The notes under the pieces are model-generated. The model did no database searches and was not told the origin of the DNA. It worked only from the letters and a program-made list of their open reading frames with translations. Shown here piece by piece: positions 9,182 to 21,125 of a stretch of DNA of 64,000 nt. The stretch is from Planococcus sp. MSAK28401. Lineage in GTDB: Bacteria; Bacillota; Bacilli; Bacillales_A; Planococcaceae. The stretch lies in the NCBI RefSeq assembly GCF_018283455.1, contig NZ_JAAMTH010000001.1, positions 2,275,501 to 2,339,500 on the forward strand, given 5' to 3'. The position numbers and the translations under genes are program-made. Position 1 is the first letter of the stretch, and every line of letters starts with the position of its first letter.

Positions 9182-10891
9182 TTATTCGGTTACGAACCAT
9201 TCAGCAGGGCTGTTTTGACCGGATACGTCATATTCAACTCCACCGACACGCGTATTCAATGCCTTAATTTCTTCTAGTTCCGCAATGTAAAGCATCGGCA
9301 GTTCTTCATTGACGATCTTCTGCCATTCTACATACAATTCTTTGCGTTTTTCCTGATCAGTGCCGACGATTTCGATATCAAGTGCATCGTCTAGCAATTG
9401 ATCCGCCTCTGGATTGTTGTAACGCGGGTAGTTCCACAGCTGGTCTGCTTTCCATAGTCCCGATGGATCCGGGTCAGTTCCAGTGCCCCAGCCGCCGAAG
9501 AATGTTTCAATGGAAGCATCATCTTTTTCGACCATATCGTAGTAAAGGTTTACTTCCACCATTTCCACTTCAGAACGCAGTCCGACCGCTTCGAAATACT
9601 GTGCGATGGCTTGGGCACGAGATTCGAAAGTCGGGTTGCCTGTTGCATAATGAGAGAACTTCACAACAAACTCATCGCCATTCGGATCTTCACGGAACCC
9701 GTCATCGTTTGTATCGACGTAGCCTGCTTCATCCAACATTTGCTTTGATTTTTCAGGATCGTATTCATATTGAATTAATTCGCTATCATCTGCCGAATTC
9801 CAGTGAGCAGACGGTACTGGCTTGTTGACAACATCCGCATAACCGAAGAAGAATGCATCCACCCATTCTTGGCGGTTCAACGCATACATCATCGCCTGGC
9901 GAAGTTCTTTGCTTTGGTATTTCGGAAGTTCTTCTGTGATCGTTTGGGATTCGTTGTCGAATTTGCCGAGCTTGAACCCTACATAATAATACGTCAATCC
10001 AGGGTAAGTCCTGATTTCTACATTTTCTAGAGGTTCTACTTCAGACCCTGATACCGGCTGAAGGGAGATCATATCGATGTCATTGTTCTGCAAAGCTCCG
10101 ACAACAGAAGAGTTATCGATAACACGCAGGACGATTTTATCCAAATTGACATCGCCATTCCAGTACTCATCGAATTTCGAAAATTCGACTGACTCGCCAG
10201 GAACGATTTTGTCTACTTTGAATGGCCCGATTCCGATTGGAGTCGAACGCACCCATTCAGATGCTGACATTTCGGCAACCGGTACATCACCGAGAACAGA
10301 CTCAGGCAGTGGATATGCCCATAGGTTGGTTAAGTTGTTGACGCGTGCTTCATCGAAAGTAATGTTGATTTCATAATCGCTGACCACTTCGATCCCTGAA
10401 ATGGAATCGGCGTCGCCGCTGCGGTATGCTTCAGCGCCTTCGATTGTTTGCACGTTTGCGTAGCGGGGGCCGTCATAATCAGGATCCGCGATTGTTTCAA
10501 GTGCGAATACCCAGTCATTGACAGTCAACTCTTCGCCGTTATGCCATTTCACGCCTTCTTCGAATGTGAAGTTGAAGACTTTATTGTCCTCGGTTTCCCA
10601 AGAAGCGACGTTCGGTTCCGGCTCTAAGTTTTCGTTGTAGTTGATCAACGCTTCATCAAATAATTCGATGACTTCGAAATCAGTAGCAATGCCGTAAAAT
10701 GCGGAAGAGTACAAACCTTCCGGTGGAGCATCTAAGCCGTATACGAGCGTTCCGCCTTTTTGCGGTTCGCCTTCAGCACCTTTGCCTTCTGAGCCGGACT
10801 CACTGGATGCATCGTCGCCGCCGCATGCTGCAAGGAATGTGGACAGGACAAGCACAAGCGCGAAGAGCCAGAACAAGGATTTTTTATTCAT
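9182..10891 (-). CDS. appA: Peptide-binding lipoprotein AppA
   Basis: A 569-residue solute-binding protein, family 5. The N terminus MNKKSLFWLFALVLVLSTF leads to the lipobox LAAC, then a Gly/Ser/Glu-rich linker and the ligand-binding domain beginning KGGTLVYGLDAPPEGL. It captures peptides outside the membrane for the AppBC channel. The ATG follows a GGGGGAAAAGAG ribosome site, 25 bases after appF, giving the order appD-F-A-B-C known from B. subtilis. Two hairpins follow the gene. It may still be made and work as a peptide receptor even if appB is dead. Confidence 0.92.
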   Translation of the reverse strand: MNKKSLFWLFALVLVLSTFLAACGGDDASSESGSEGKGAEGEPQKGGTLVYGLDAPPEGLYSSAFYGIATDFEVIELFDEALINYNENLEPEPNVASWETEDNKVFNFTFEEGVKWHNGEELTVNDWVFALETIADPDYDGPRYANVQTIEGAEAYRSGDADSISGIEVVSDYEINITFDEARVNNLTNLWAYPLPESVLGDVPVAEMSASEWVRSTPIGIGPFKVDKIVPGESVEFSKFDEYWNGDVNLDKIVLRVIDNSSVVGALQNNDIDMISLQPVSGSEVEPLENVEIRTYPGLTYYYVGFKLGKFDNESQTITEELPKYQSKELRQAMMYALNRQEWVDAFFFGYADVVNKPVPSAHWNSADDSELIQYEYDPEKSKQMLDEAGYVDTNDDGFREDPNGDEFVVKFSHYATGNPTFESRAQAIAQYFEAVGLRSEVEMVEVNLYYDMVEKDDASIETFFGGWGTGTDPDPSGLWKADQLWNYPRYNNPEADQLLDDALDIEIVGTDQEKRKELYVEWQKIVNEELPMLYIAELEEIKALNTRVGGVEYDVSGQNSPAEWFVTE

Positions 10892-10916
10892 CTCTTTTCC
10901 CCCTAATTTTTTTTGA

Positions 10917-11927
10917 TCAATACAAATGGCACGCGACTTGATGGCCTGGCCTTACTTCTGCCAACGCTGGTTTCTCTTGTGAGCAGATTTCCATCGCTAC
11001 CGGGCAGCGCGTATGAAACGGGCAGCCAGTGGGTGGGTTTTGCGGGCTCGGCACATCCCCTTTTAAAACAATCCGCTCTTTCCGTTTCGCCGGATTCGGT
11101 TCCGGAATTGCGGAAATGAGCGCTTGCGTGTAAGGATGCAGCGGTTCTTTGTATAAATCTTTATTTGAAGCAAGCTCTACGAGGCTGCCCAAATACATCA
11201 CTCCGATTCGATCGCTCATATGCTTTACGACACTCAGGTCGTGTGCAATAAAGAGATAAGTCAGATCGAATTCGATTTGCAGTTCTTTCAACAAGTTCAA
11301 CACCTGCGATTGCACGGAGACATCGAGTGCGGATACCGGTTCATCCGCTACAATCAGCTTGGGGTGCAGTGCCAGCGCACGGGCGATTCCGATGCGCTGT
11401 CTTTGGCCGCCGGAAAATTCATGGGCGTATTTATAATAAGCCTCTTCAGGCAAGCCAACTCGTTTCAGGAGGGTTTTGATTTCCTGCTCCAACTCTTTTT
11501 TATTGCGCTTTTCATAATTCAGGATCGGCTCGGCAATAATATCACCGACCATTTGCGTCGGATTCAGCGATGCGTATGGATCTTGGAACACCATTTGAAA
11601 ATCACGCCGTGCCTTTTGCAATTTGGCTCCCGATAATCGGGTGATGTCTTTTCCTTCGAAGAGGATCTCGCCTCCTGTCGGTTTCATCAGCCTCAAGATG
11701 GTGCGTCCCGCGGTTGATTTGCCGCAGCCCGATTCGCCGACCAAACCGAGCGTTTCCCCTTTCCTGATAGCGAACGATACATCGTCTACCGCTTTGACAT
11801 TTCCGATGGTCCGCTTGAAAAAGCCCCCTGTTACCGGGTAGTATTTCTTCAGATTGCGAATTTCGAGGAGATTTTCACGTTTATCTAAGTAATCGATGCG
11901 ATCCTGGATGAAATCTCTAGTAGTCAT
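10917..11927 (-). CDS. appF: Peptide ABC transporter ATP-binding protein AppF
   Basis: A 336-residue ATPase. Walker [10 protein letters not shown] lies near residues 65-73, the signature SGGQRQR near 170 and Walker [14 protein letters not shown] just after. The C-terminal extension ends with the cysteine-containing segment [15 protein letters not shown] typical of OppF/DppF ATPases. It pairs with AppD to energise the second peptide importer. Its ATG overlaps the appD stop (ATGA), so translation is coupled. Confidence 0.94.
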   Translation of the reverse strand: MTTRDFIQDRIDYLDKRENLLEIRNLKKYYPVTGGFFKRTIGNVKAVDDVSFAIRKGETLGLVGESGCGKSTAGRTILRLMKPTGGEILFEGKDITRLSGAKLQKARRDFQMVFQDPYASLNPTQMVGDIIAEPILNYEKRNKKELEQEIKTLLKRVGLPEEAYYKYAHEFSGGQRQRIGIARALALHPKLIVADEPVSALDVSVQSQVLNLLKELQIEFDLTYLFIAHDLSVVKHMSDRIGVMYLGSLVELASNKDLYKEPLHPYTQALISAIPEPNPAKRKERIVLKGDVPSPQNPPTGCPFHTRCPVAMEICSQEKPALAEVRPGHQVACHLY

Positions 11928-12967
11928 AATGCGGCGACTCCTTCTCGTTCTCTTTTTCCATCGGTAGGCCAGCTTTCTTCATATAATAGACAGGCAGCTT
12001 CATGGCGATCGGCGACTTCCGCAAGTTGCGGTGTCACCGTCAGGCATTCTGCCATCGCCTTCGGGCAGCGATTCGCAAAGCGGCAGCCGACTTGTGGCAT
12101 ATTGATGACGGACGGAACCAGCCCTTCAATCGTCGCGAGCTCTTCGACATCTTCATCCATTTTCGGTATCGCTTTCATTAATAATTCGGTATACGGGTGT
12201 TTGGGGTGGCTGAACAACTCTTCGACAAATGCGCGCTCCACGATTTTGCCCGCATACATGACCAATACTTCATCACAGATTTCAGCTACTACGCCCAAAT
12301 CGTGTGTAATGAGGATGATCGACATGTCATTTGCTTCCTGTATTCCTTTCAACAATTCGAGGATTTGGGCTTGGACTGTTACATCCAAAGCTGTCGTAGG
12401 TTCATCGGCGATCAACAACTTCGGCTGGCAGGCAATGGCCATGGCAATCATGACCCGCTGGCGCATCCCTCCGGATAATTGGTGGGGATATTCCGTCACG
12501 ATCTGTTCAGCACGCGGGATTCCGACTTGCTTTAACAAAGCGACCGACCGCAGCCGTGCTTCTTTTTTCGTCAGCTTCTCATGGTTCAAGATCACTTCTT
12601 CTATTTGATAGCCGATCGTGAATACCGGATTAAGTGAAGTCATCGGTTCCTGGAAAATCATTGAGATGTCTTTTCCACGAATGCTGTTCATCTGCTTGTC
12701 TGAAAAAGTGGAAATGCCTTGTCCTTCGAATTCGATTTCGCCGCCGCGAATCTTTCCGATGCCGTTTGGCAGCAATTGCATAATGGAGAGCGACATGACA
12801 CTTTTGCCACAGCCCGATTCGCCTACCACTCCTACGATTTGCTTAGGTAGCACATCGAAACTGACATCCTCAACTGCATTGTAATAATCCCCATCTATCT
12901 TGAAGCCCGTTTGGAGATTTTTGACCCGCAAGAGCGGTGTAATCGCTTTTGATCCATAAGCTGTCAT
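11924..12967 (-). CDS. appD: Peptide ABC transporter ATP-binding protein AppD
   Basis: A 347-residue ATPase and first gene of the app operon. Walker [10 protein letters not shown] is near residue 55, the signature SGGMRQR near 170 and Walker [14 protein letters not shown] just after. The C-terminal region carries the cysteine motif [23 protein letters not shown] ribosome site precedes the ATG. It provides half of the ATPase pair for the App importer. A possible CodY box lies 20 bases upstream of the start. Confidence 0.94.
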   Translation of the reverse strand: MTAYGSKAITPLLRVKNLQTGFKIDGDYYNAVEDVSFDVLPKQIVGVVGESGCGKSVMSLSIMQLLPNGIGKIRGGEIEFEGQGISTFSDKQMNSIRGKDISMIFQEPMTSLNPVFTIGYQIEEVILNHEKLTKKEARLRSVALLKQVGIPRAEQIVTEYPHQLSGGMRQRVMIAMAIACQPKLLIADEPTTALDVTVQAQILELLKGIQEANDMSIILITHDLGVVAEICDEVLVMYAGKIVERAFVEELFSHPKHPYTELLMKAIPKMDEDVEELATIEGLVPSVINMPQVGCRFANRCPKAMAECLTVTPQLAEVADRHEAACLLYEESWPTDGKREREGVAAL

Positions 12968-12986
12968 GAAAACACCTCAAAATTCT

Positions 12987-13001
12987 TTTTTTCTGTCAAT
13001 T
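12987..13001 (-). promoter_or_regulatory. Weak candidate CodY box upstream of appD
   Basis: On the minus strand AATTGACAGAAAAAA matches the CodY consensus at 11 of 15 positions, 20 bases before the appD ATG. The match alone is marginal. Support comes from the known CodY control of app in B. subtilis and the much better box at oppA here. Confidence 0.35.
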
Positions 13002-13174
13002 CTAACTAGTTTTAAACATATTACAAAAGTATTACGTGCGCAATATAATTTTTGTATTTTAAGCAATGATTACCAAAACCTCTAATCATTTCTTCTCTCA
13101 ACTCCTTATTTCGACTGACTTTTCCTGTTTATCCGTATTTTGCATGTTTTTATCATAATAAAAAATGGACAATA

Positions 13175-13203
13175 AAAAAGCTCCCAGCAATGGGAGCTTT
13201 TCA
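13175..13203 (-). terminator. Terminator of fabHF
   Basis: Stem GCTCCCA with TGGGAGC and a short loop, followed on the minus strand by TTTTTTATTG. It lies directly behind fabF. Confidence 0.85.
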
Positions 13204-13210
13204 ATAAACT

Positions 13211-14446
13211 TTAAACTTTTTTCAATACAAGTGAAGCGTTATGTCCGCCAAAACCAAGCGAATTGCTCATCGCGTAGGAGAATTCCGCAGTTCTTGCTTC
13301 GTTCGCCACATAATCCAAATCCAATTCTTCATCCGCCGTTTCGTAATTGATCGTAGGCGGCATGATGCCTTCTTTCAAAGCCAATGCCGTAAAGATCGCT
13401 TCGATTCCGCCAGCTGCTCCAAGCAAATGGCCTGTCATGGATTTTGTCGAGCTCATGCCAAGTTTGTAGGCATGGTCTCCGAACACAGTTTTGACTGCCA
13501 TTGTCTCGAATAAATCGTTATACGGAGTGCTCGTTCCGTGGGCATTGATGTAACCGACATCGGTCTTTTCGATGCCTGCGTCTTCGATGGCCTGCTGCAT
13601 GGCACGTGCTGCTCCTTCACCGCCTGGGGCTGGAGCTGTAATATGATGCGCGTCGCCAGTCGAACCGTATCCGATGAGTTCTGCATAAATTTTCGCGCCG
13701 CGTGCTTTGGCGTGTTCGTATTCTTCCAGAATGACGATTCCAGCGCCTTCGCCGATCACAAAGCCGTCTCGATTTTTATCGAATGGACGTGATGCAGTCG
13801 ATGCATCGTCATTTGTTGTCAATGCGGTATTGGCCGTAAATCCAGCGACAGAAAGACGAGTGATCGGAGCTTCCGCGCCCCCCGAAATCATGACATCGGC
13901 ATCGCCGCGCTGAATGACTTTAAAGGCATCTCCGATTGAGTTCGTACCGGATGCACAAGCTGTTACCGAGCAGGAATTGATCGCTTTTGCGCCGAAATGG
14001 ATCGACACCTGTCCAGACGCCATGTCCGGAATGATCATTGGCACGAAGAACGGGCTGATGCGTCGAACTCCACGGGAGTTCAATACGTCCATCTGATTTT
14101 CGATCGTTTCCATCCCGCCGATTCCTGATCCGATCCAGACGCCTGTGCGCAGAGCGGTCTTTTCATCCAGCTCGAGTGCTGCATCTTTCATTGCCATGAT
14201 AGATGATGCGAGTGCGTAATGGGTGAAGCGGTCCATCTTGCGCGCTTCTTTACGCTCAATATAATCTTCGATTGAGAAATCCTTTAATTCAGCGGCAACT
14301 TTCGCCGGATACTGATCCGCATCGATGCGCGTTAACGGGCCGACGCCTGAACGCCCTGCCTTCACCGCTTCCCACGTAGATTCTGCACTATTTCCAAGCG
14401 GTGTTACGGCACCGATACCTGTAATGACTACACGACGATTTTCCAT
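13211..14446 (-). CDS. fabF: 3-oxoacyl-[acyl-carrier-protein] synthase II (KAS II)
   Basis: A 411-residue condensing enzyme that elongates acyl-ACP with malonyl-ACP in type II fatty-acid synthesis. The start at 14446 ([12 protein letters not shown]) is preferred: an AGGAAG ribosome site is eight bases upstream and the length matches the family, while the longer frame from 14473 begins next to the fabH stop. The nucleophile is C164 in [10 protein letters not shown], and the two catalytic histidines lie in [11 protein letters not shown] and [10 protein letters not shown]. It follows fabH by 27 bases in one operon and would share its FapR control. Confidence 0.96.
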   Translation of the reverse strand: MENRRVVITGIGAVTPLGNSAESTWEAVKAGRSGVGPLTRIDADQYPAKVAAELKDFSIEDYIERKEARKMDRFTHYALASSIMAMKDAALELDEKTALRTGVWIGSGIGGMETIENQMDVLNSRGVRRISPFFVPMIIPDMASGQVSIHFGAKAINSCSVTACASGTNSIGDAFKVIQRGDADVMISGGAEAPITRLSVAGFTANTALTTNDDASTASRPFDKNRDGFVIGEGAGIVILEEYEHAKARGAKIYAELIGYGSTGDAHHITAPAPGGEGAARAMQQAIEDAGIEKTDVGYINAHGTSTPYNDLFETMAVKTVFGDHAYKLGMSSTKSMTGHLLGAAGGIEAIFTALALKEGIMPPTINYETADEELDLDYVANEARTAEFSYAMSNSLGFGGHNASLVLKKV

Positions 14447-14473
14447 TTCTTTTACTTCCTTTCGCATATCCAA

Positions 14474-15406
14474 TTATTTCCCCCACTTCATAGCAATGGC
14501 GCCCCAAGTCAATCCGCCCCCGAAGCCGACCATGACGACGACATCATCGTCTTTAATACGGCCTTCCTCTAAATCTTCCACAAGGGAGATCGGAATCGAC
14601 GCAGCTGAAGTGTTTCCGTATTTTTGTATAGTCTTCGACATTTTCTCTACCGGCAGATCAAGACGAGCCCGGGATGATTCCATGATCCGGATATTCGCCT
14701 GATGCGGTATAAGAAAATCGACATCCTCTTTATCCAATCCTGCTTTTTCGATGACGTTGATGGCGGATTCGCCCATTTGGCGCACCGCAAATTTGAATAC
14801 TTCACGGCCATTCATCACCAAATGCTTGTCTTGATACAAATGTTCCCCGCCTGAGCCGTCCGCACCGAGTTCGAACGATAAAATCCCGCGTCCTTCCGAC
14901 ACTTTGCCGATCACGGCAGCGCCGGCCCCGTCGCCGAATAGGACAGCTGTATTGCGGTCTTCCCAGTTGGTGATTTTCGAGAGTTTCTCAACACCAACTA
15001 CTAAGACGTAGCGATACGTATCCGACTCGATAAATTGTTTCGCTGTAATAACGCCGTACATGAATCCAGCACATGCTGCAGAGATATCCATAGCGGCCGC
15101 ATTCACAGCGCCGATCTGTTGCTGGATATCGCAGGAAACAGACGGAAACGGACGGTCTGGCGTAACTGTCGCCACCAAGATCAATCCGATGTCCGCTGGA
15201 TCGATGCCGGCATCCGCAATCGCCTTTTGTGCCGCGACCCGTGCCATATCCGATGTATCTTGTTCATCGTTTGCGATCCGGCGTTCTTCAATCCCGGTCA
15301 TGGTCCGGATCCATTCATCCGAGGTGTCCATGCGCTGCTCTAAATCAAAATTGGTCAATTTATCTTCCGGCAGGCATCTGCCGGTACCGATGATTCCAGC
15401 ATTCAT
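14474..15406 (-). CDS. fabH: 3-oxoacyl-[acyl-carrier-protein] synthase III (KAS III)
   Basis: A 310-residue condensing enzyme that starts fatty-acid synthesis by joining acetyl-CoA or a branched acyl-CoA primer to malonyl-ACP. The start at 15406 ([10 protein letters not shown]) has an AGAGGGA ribosome site; the ATG at 15436 lies inside the operator region. C112 in [11 protein letters not shown] is the nucleophile, with His in [10 protein letters not shown] and Asn in [10 protein letters not shown] completing the Cys-His-Asn triad. It is the first gene of fabH-fabF, with a FapR-type palindrome over the promoter. Confidence 0.97.
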   Translation of the reverse strand: MNAGIIGTGRCLPEDKLTNFDLEQRMDTSDEWIRTMTGIEERRIANDEQDTSDMARVAAQKAIADAGIDPADIGLILVATVTPDRPFPSVSCDIQQQIGAVNAAAMDISAACAGFMYGVITAKQFIESDTYRYVLVVGVEKLSKITNWEDRNTAVLFGDGAGAAVIGKVSEGRGILSFELGADGSGGEHLYQDKHLVMNGREVFKFAVRQMGESAINVIEKAGLDKEDVDFLIPHQANIRIMESSRARLDLPVEKMSKTIQKYGNTSAASIPISLVEDLEEGRIKDDDVVVMVGFGGGLTWGAIAMKWGK

Positions 15407-15435
15407 ATCTATGTCCCTCTTTTCGATTAACATCA

Positions 15436-15460
15436 ATTATTAGTACCTGGTGTTAATAAT
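15436..15460 (-). promoter_or_regulatory. FapR operator at fabHF
   Basis: A 25-base imperfect palindrome centred on TTAGTACCTGGTGTTAA, closely resembling the FapR box known upstream of fatty-acid genes in Bacillus. The arms ATTATTA..ACC mirror each other. It overlaps the -10 element and the start point, so FapR binding would block the promoter and malonyl-CoA would relieve it. Confidence 0.85.
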
Positions 15461-15484
15461 ACGCCCTTTTCCCACTGATTTCAA
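15456..15484 (-). promoter_or_regulatory. Sigma-A promoter of fabHF
   Basis: On the minus strand TTGAAA (15479-15484) and TATTAT (15456-15461) are spaced by 17 bases. The -10 lies inside the FapR palindrome. Confidence 0.8.
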
Positions 15485-15596
15485 GTTGCCGACATATTTC
15501 TGACAAAAACTTTCGAAAGGCACGAAACTTTCTTTCTGAAAAGGCTTCCTTATGCTATGATAAAGCTAGTTATTCTATATATAGAGGTGAAAACAG

Positions 15597-15779
15597 ATGC
15601 AATATATCGGAACACTTTTCTGGTCTGTCCTTATTATTTCAATGTTGAACTATGTAGTAAGTGCCGTACAAAACGTGCCATTCGAATTCATGATCGGTAT
15701 TTTCATGGCAGTGGCAGTCACTGTATTGGTCATCGTGATGGATGCCATCATCCCTAAAGAAGCAGCGAAAGAATATTAA
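15597..15779 (+). CDS. yjzD: YjzD-like (DUF2929) small membrane protein
   Basis: A 60-residue protein with two predicted membrane spans (about residues 5-22, LFWSVLIISMLNYVVSAV, and 30-51, FMIGIFMAVAVTVLVIVMD) and a short charged tail. An AGAGGTG ribosome site precedes the ATG. Size, two-span layout and position next to fabH match the DUF2929 family represented by B. subtilis YjzD. No biochemical function is established. It is divergent from fabHF and convergent with clpB. Confidence 0.75.
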   Translation: MQYIGTLFWSVLIISMLNYVVSAVQNVPFEFMIGIFMAVAVTVLVIVMDAIIPKEAAKEY

Positions 15780-15786
15780 TAATGGT

Positions 15787-15819
15787 AAAACCGGAAGCCC
15801 CAGTGGCTTCCGGTTTTTA
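15787..15819 (+). terminator. Terminator of yjzD
   Basis: Stem AACCGGAAGCC with GGCTTCCGGTT, loop CCAGT, followed by TTTT. Confidence 0.88.
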
Positions 15820-15846
15820 TTTGGGCGAATTCGATACTTTGTATAG

Positions 15847-15879
15847 AAAAAAGCCGCATTTCAATGAAATGCGGCTTTT
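15847..15879 (-). terminator. Terminator of clpB
   Basis: Stem AAAAGCCGCATTTC with its complement, followed on the minus strand by TTTTTT. It sits immediately after the clpB stop codon. Confidence 0.88.
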
Positions 15880-15880
15880 C

Positions 15881-18016
<2,136 letters not shown>

Positions 18017-18039
18017 TAAAATCACGCTCCCTTGATTAA

Positions 18040-18056
18040 TTTGACCATCTTTGACT
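18040..18056 (-). promoter_or_regulatory. CtsR operator at clpB
   Basis: On the minus strand AGTCAAA-GAT-GGTCAAA is an exact match to the CtsR direct heptad repeat RGTCAAA-NAN-RGTCAAA. It lies between the -10 and the start codon, so CtsR would repress clpB until heat or protein stress inactivates it. Confidence 0.93.
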
Positions 18057-18062
18057 AATTAA

Positions 18063-18091
18063 ATTATATGATTGCCCAACCCCTTTTGCAA
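18063..18091 (-). promoter_or_regulatory. Sigma-A promoter of clpB
   Basis: On the minus strand TTGCAA (18086-18091) and TATAAT (18063-18068) are separated by 17 bases. Confidence 0.8.
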
Positions 18092-18105
18092 CGGAAATGC
18101 TCATC

Positions 18106-18142
18106 AAAAAAAGCCGCAAGGAATATTTTCCCTGCGGCTTTC
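18106..18142 (-). terminator. Terminator of the yitW-like gene
   Basis: Stem AAGCCGCA/TGCGGCTT extended by GGGAA/TTCC, followed on the minus strand by TTTTTTT. Confidence 0.85.
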
Positions 18143-18153
18143 TGCTGTTCATT

Positions 18154-18462
18154 TTATCGAACGCCGAGCGCCATTTTAGCGTAGCGTGACATATGGTCTT
18201 TGCTCCAGACAGGCTGCCAGACGATTTTTACATCGACTTCTTCAACTTCCGGCAATTCATACAAGGATGTTTTAACCATCTGGACAATTTGCGGCCCCAT
18301 TGGACATCCCATTGAAGTGAGTGTCATGGTGACTACGCAGAAACCATCTTCGGATAATTCTACATCATATACAAGGCCCAAATTGACAATGTCAACACCT
18401 AGTTCTGGGTCGATGACATTTTCGAGTGCGCCTAATAGATAATCTTTTGTTTCTTGTTCCAT
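18154..18462 (-). CDS. yitW: SufT/YitW family iron-sulfur assembly factor (DUF59)
   Basis: A 102-residue MIP18/DUF59 protein, a family linked to maturation and carrying of Fe-S clusters in the cytoplasm. The core motif DPELGVDIVNLGL lies near residues 18-30, and the conserved cysteine lies in TSMGCPMGPQ near residue 53. AGGAGG-type ribosome site upstream. B. subtilis YitW, which supports Fe-S protein maturation, has the same size and sits next to yitV, as here. The exact client proteins are unknown. Confidence 0.88.
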   Translation of the reverse strand: MEQETKDYLLGALENVIDPELGVDIVNLGLVYDVELSEDGFCVVTMTLTSMGCPMGPQIVQMVKTSLYELPEVEEVDVKIVWQPVWSKDHMSRYAKMALGVR

Positions 18463-18530
18463 TCGGAATCCCTCCTTCTACTGTTACTGCTTATCTTACC
18501 AAACATCATAGCGAAATGAAATCGACTTGC

Positions 18531-19298
18531 TTATTCACTTAGGCGGTCGGCGATCCAGGCAGTCGCCGCGAGCATCCCTTTACGGCTGACCGCGTGCGCA
18601 GCTTCCGTTTCTTTCATGAATGCCAGGCGTTCAGGATAGGCAGCGTAATCCTGCTGCAGGGCATGGAAAAGCCGGTTAGTCGGTTCAAAAGGAACGGTCG
18701 GGTCTTTCACCCCGTGCCAGAAAAAGACTGGGCGGCCGCCGAATGATGGCCGGTTCAAACTGCTATCAAAACGGGACAGTGCCTGAAGCATGCCTTCGCG
18801 TTCCTCATCAGTGAGCGGCAAATCAAAACCGCGCGACTCGTATTGCCGCATTTGCGCTTTCGCGAGCTCCACGTAATTTCCTGAACCCATCATGACAGCT
18901 GCCGCTTTAATCCACGGATAGGCCGTCAATGCACCAAGCGTCGTGATGCCGCCCATCGACGTACCTCCGACAGCCGGTTCCCCACTGGTCAATTGGCGTT
19001 TGTGCAATTCTTCGTGTATGAATCCGAGTTCTTCGATGGACGTCAAGACGATTTCCCAAAAGCGCAGGCTGATCTGGACTTCATCGAGCGATTGATCCCG
19101 CTCCCCGTGAAGCAGCGCATCCGGCAAGATGACACGAACCCCTTTTTTAGCCCATTGCCAAGCATAATGTAAATTATGTTCTTTGGCACTTGTGTGCCCG
19201 TGCAGAAAGATGACAGTCGGCAACGGGCCGCCTTCATGGCTTTCAGGTGTTATATGTAAGATCGGGATGTTTCCCCATAATTCGTTTGCTACTTTCAT
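18531..19298 (-). CDS. yitV: YitV-like alpha/beta-hydrolase (prolyl-oligopeptidase/esterase fold)
   Basis: A 255-residue cytoplasmic alpha/beta-hydrolase. The early motif VIFLHGHTSAKEHN gives the oxyanion region, the nucleophile elbow is GGTSMGGITT (Ser near residue 115), an Asp lies in FFWHGVKDPTVPF and the catalytic His in EAAHAVSRKG. The start at 19298 has GGAG eight bases upstream; the longer frame begins at a GTG that overlaps that SD. It is next to yitW as in B. subtilis. The substrate is unknown; an ester hydrolase is the most that can be said. Confidence 0.85.
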   Translation of the reverse strand: MKVANELWGNIPILHITPESHEGGPLPTVIFLHGHTSAKEHNLHYAWQWAKKGVRVILPDALLHGERDQSLDEVQISLRFWEIVLTSIEELGFIHEELHKRQLTSGEPAVGGTSMGGITTLGALTAYPWIKAAAVMMGSGNYVELAKAQMRQYESRGFDLPLTDEEREGMLQALSRFDSSLNRPSFGGRPVFFWHGVKDPTVPFEPTNRLFHALQQDYAAYPERLAFMKETEAAHAVSRKGMLAATAWIADRLSE

Positions 19299-19433
19299 GC
19301 GCTTCACTCCTCACCCTAAATCCTACCAATTTTTCTCTATTCCCGCAAATTAAGCCCCTGCCGTCAGCTTTTTTTGACGGATAGCCATTGTTATCGCTAA
19401 ACTGAAGATAGATAGAAGGGAGCCGGATTTTTT

Positions 19434-20246
19434 ATGAAACAACATTTAATCGTACTCGACTTGGACGGGACATTATTGACCGACCAAAAAGTCATTTCAG
19501 CTAAAACCAAAACAATTTTAAATCAAGCGAAACAAGCTGGCCACCAAGTGATGATCGCTACGGGTCGGCCATACCGTGCGAGTGAAATCTACTACCGTGA
19601 ACTCGGCCTCACTACGCCGATCGTCAATTTCAACGGAGCTTTTGTCCACCACCCGAACGATGAACGCTGGGGACTTCATCACAGCCCGATCGGCTTGGAT
19701 GTCGTACACGAAGTCGTGGAGTCCATGCACGATTTCGATTTCCACAACATCGTAGCGGAAGTGATGGATGATGTCTATGTCCACCACCATGATGAGAAAC
19801 TGATGGACATTTTTAGCTTCGGTGACCCGAGCATCACGACAGGGGACCTGCGCAATTACTTAAAAACGGATCCGACGTCGATGCTCATTCATGCACCGTA
19901 CGAGAAAGTCCACGCCATCCATGACCATTTGTCAGAAGTGCACGCGGAAGTCATTGACCACCGACGCTGGGGCGCACCTTGGCACGTCATTGAAATCGTT
20001 CGCTCAGGCATGAACAAAGCTGTCGGCATCGACCGCGTCTCAAAATCACTGGGTATTTCAAAAGAGCATATCATCGCATTCGGTGACGAAGACAATGATT
20101 TGGAAATGCTCGATTTTGCAGGCGTCGGTGTCGCCATGGGCAATGCCATTGAACCTTTGAAAAATATCGCCAACGAAATCACCTTGACCAATAATGAAGA
20201 CGGCATCGCAGAATTGCTGATGGACCGCTTGAAACTGAAACTCTAA
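19434..20246 (+). CDS. yitU: YitU-like Cof-type HAD-IIB phosphatase
   Basis: A 270-residue cytoplasmic phosphatase of the HAD superfamily, Cof subtype. Motif I is LDLDGTLLTD (about residues 7-16), motif II IATGRPYRA, motif III has the conserved Lys in GMNKAVGIDRV, and motif IV is FGDEDNDLEML near residue 220. The cap between motifs II and III fits type IIB. Members remove phosphate from small metabolites; B. subtilis YitU has been linked to FMN or ARPP dephosphorylation, which cannot be judged here. It is the first gene of a three-gene plus-strand run with a degV-type gene and a CoA-disulfide reductase. Confidence 0.87.
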   Translation: MKQHLIVLDLDGTLLTDQKVISAKTKTILNQAKQAGHQVMIATGRPYRASEIYYRELGLTTPIVNFNGAFVHHPNDERWGLHHSPIGLDVVHEVVESMHDFDFHNIVAEVMDDVYVHHHDEKLMDIFSFGDPSITTGDLRNYLKTDPTSMLIHAPYEKVHAIHDHLSEVHAEVIDHRRWGAPWHVIEIVRSGMNKAVGIDRVSKSLGISKEHIIAFGDEDNDLEMLDFAGVGVAMGNAIEPLKNIANEITLTNNEDGIAELLMDRLKLKL

Positions 20247-20259
20247 AGGAGGAAGATCC

Positions 20260-21111
20260 ATGAGATTATTTGCAGATAGCGCATCTGATTTACCAAAAGC
20301 TTTTTTTGAGCAGGAACAAGTCGTCCTGTTTCCTTTGCGCGTCCATATCGGAGAGGACGAATATGAAGATATCCGGACCATCGACTCCATGAAAGTTTAT
20401 GATACCATCCGTTCCGGCGTCCACCCGAAAACGTCTCAAGCTTCTCCGGAAGAAATGCTCAAGGCATTTGAACAATTAGCAAAAGATGGAGAACAGGGAT
20501 TTTACATTGCTTTTTCCTCGGAGTTGTCTGGAACTTATTCCACTGCGGTGATGGTGGCAGATCAAGTGCGCGAAGAATACCCGGATTTGAATTTGACGAT
20601 CGTCGATTCCAAAGCGGCTTCACTTGGCTATGGCCTGCTTGTTAAAGAAGCCGTGAAATTGCGCAATGCCGGTGAAAACCACGAGGCGATCATCCAAAAA
20701 GTGCGTTTCAAGGCCGACCATCTCGAAAGCCTGTTCACGGTTGAAGATTTGGATTACATGGCAAAAGGCGGCCGTATTTCAAAAGGCAGCGCATTTGTCG
20801 GCGGCTTATTGAATATCAAACCTTTGCTTCATGTCGAAGATGGTAAGCTCGTGCCGATCGAGAAATTACGCGGGCGCAAAAAAGTCATTAAGCGGATGGT
20901 TGAACTGATGAAAGAGCGCGGAAGCAATTTGGACCAGCAAGTGATTGCCATCAGCCATGCCGATGACCTGGAGTTCGCCAACACCTTGAAAAGCGAAATC
21001 GAAGCTGCTTACAATCCGAAAGAAATCGAAATCCACATGATCGGTTCGGTGATCGGCGCTCATACAGGACCGGGCACGCTCGCCTTGTTCTTCTTTAATA
21101 AAACCGATTGA
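20260..21111 (+). CDS. yitS: DegV family fatty-acid-binding protein (YitS-like)
   Basis: A 283-residue two-domain DegV protein. These bind a fatty acid between the domains and act with FakA in phosphorylating exogenous fatty acids. The N-terminal ADSASDLP motif, SSELSGTYSTAVM (near residues 88-100) and the C-terminal HTGPGTLALFF are the family signatures. AAAGGAGG precedes the ATG by eight bases. It lies 13 bases after yitU. A second paralogue in this window (54301-55131) shares the fold but not the neighbourhood. No FakA gene is nearby. Confidence 0.9.
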   Translation: MRLFADSASDLPKAFFEQEQVVLFPLRVHIGEDEYEDIRTIDSMKVYDTIRSGVHPKTSQASPEEMLKAFEQLAKDGEQGFYIAFSSELSGTYSTAVMVADQVREEYPDLNLTIVDSKAASLGYGLLVKEAVKLRNAGENHEAIIQKVRFKADHLESLFTVEDLDYMAKGGRISKGSAFVGGLLNIKPLLHVEDGKLVPIEKLRGRKKVIKRMVELMKERGSNLDQQVIAISHADDLEFANTLKSEIEAAYNPKEIEIHMIGSVIGAHTGPGTLALFFFNKTD

Positions 21112-21125
21112 GGAGTGGACTGTTG

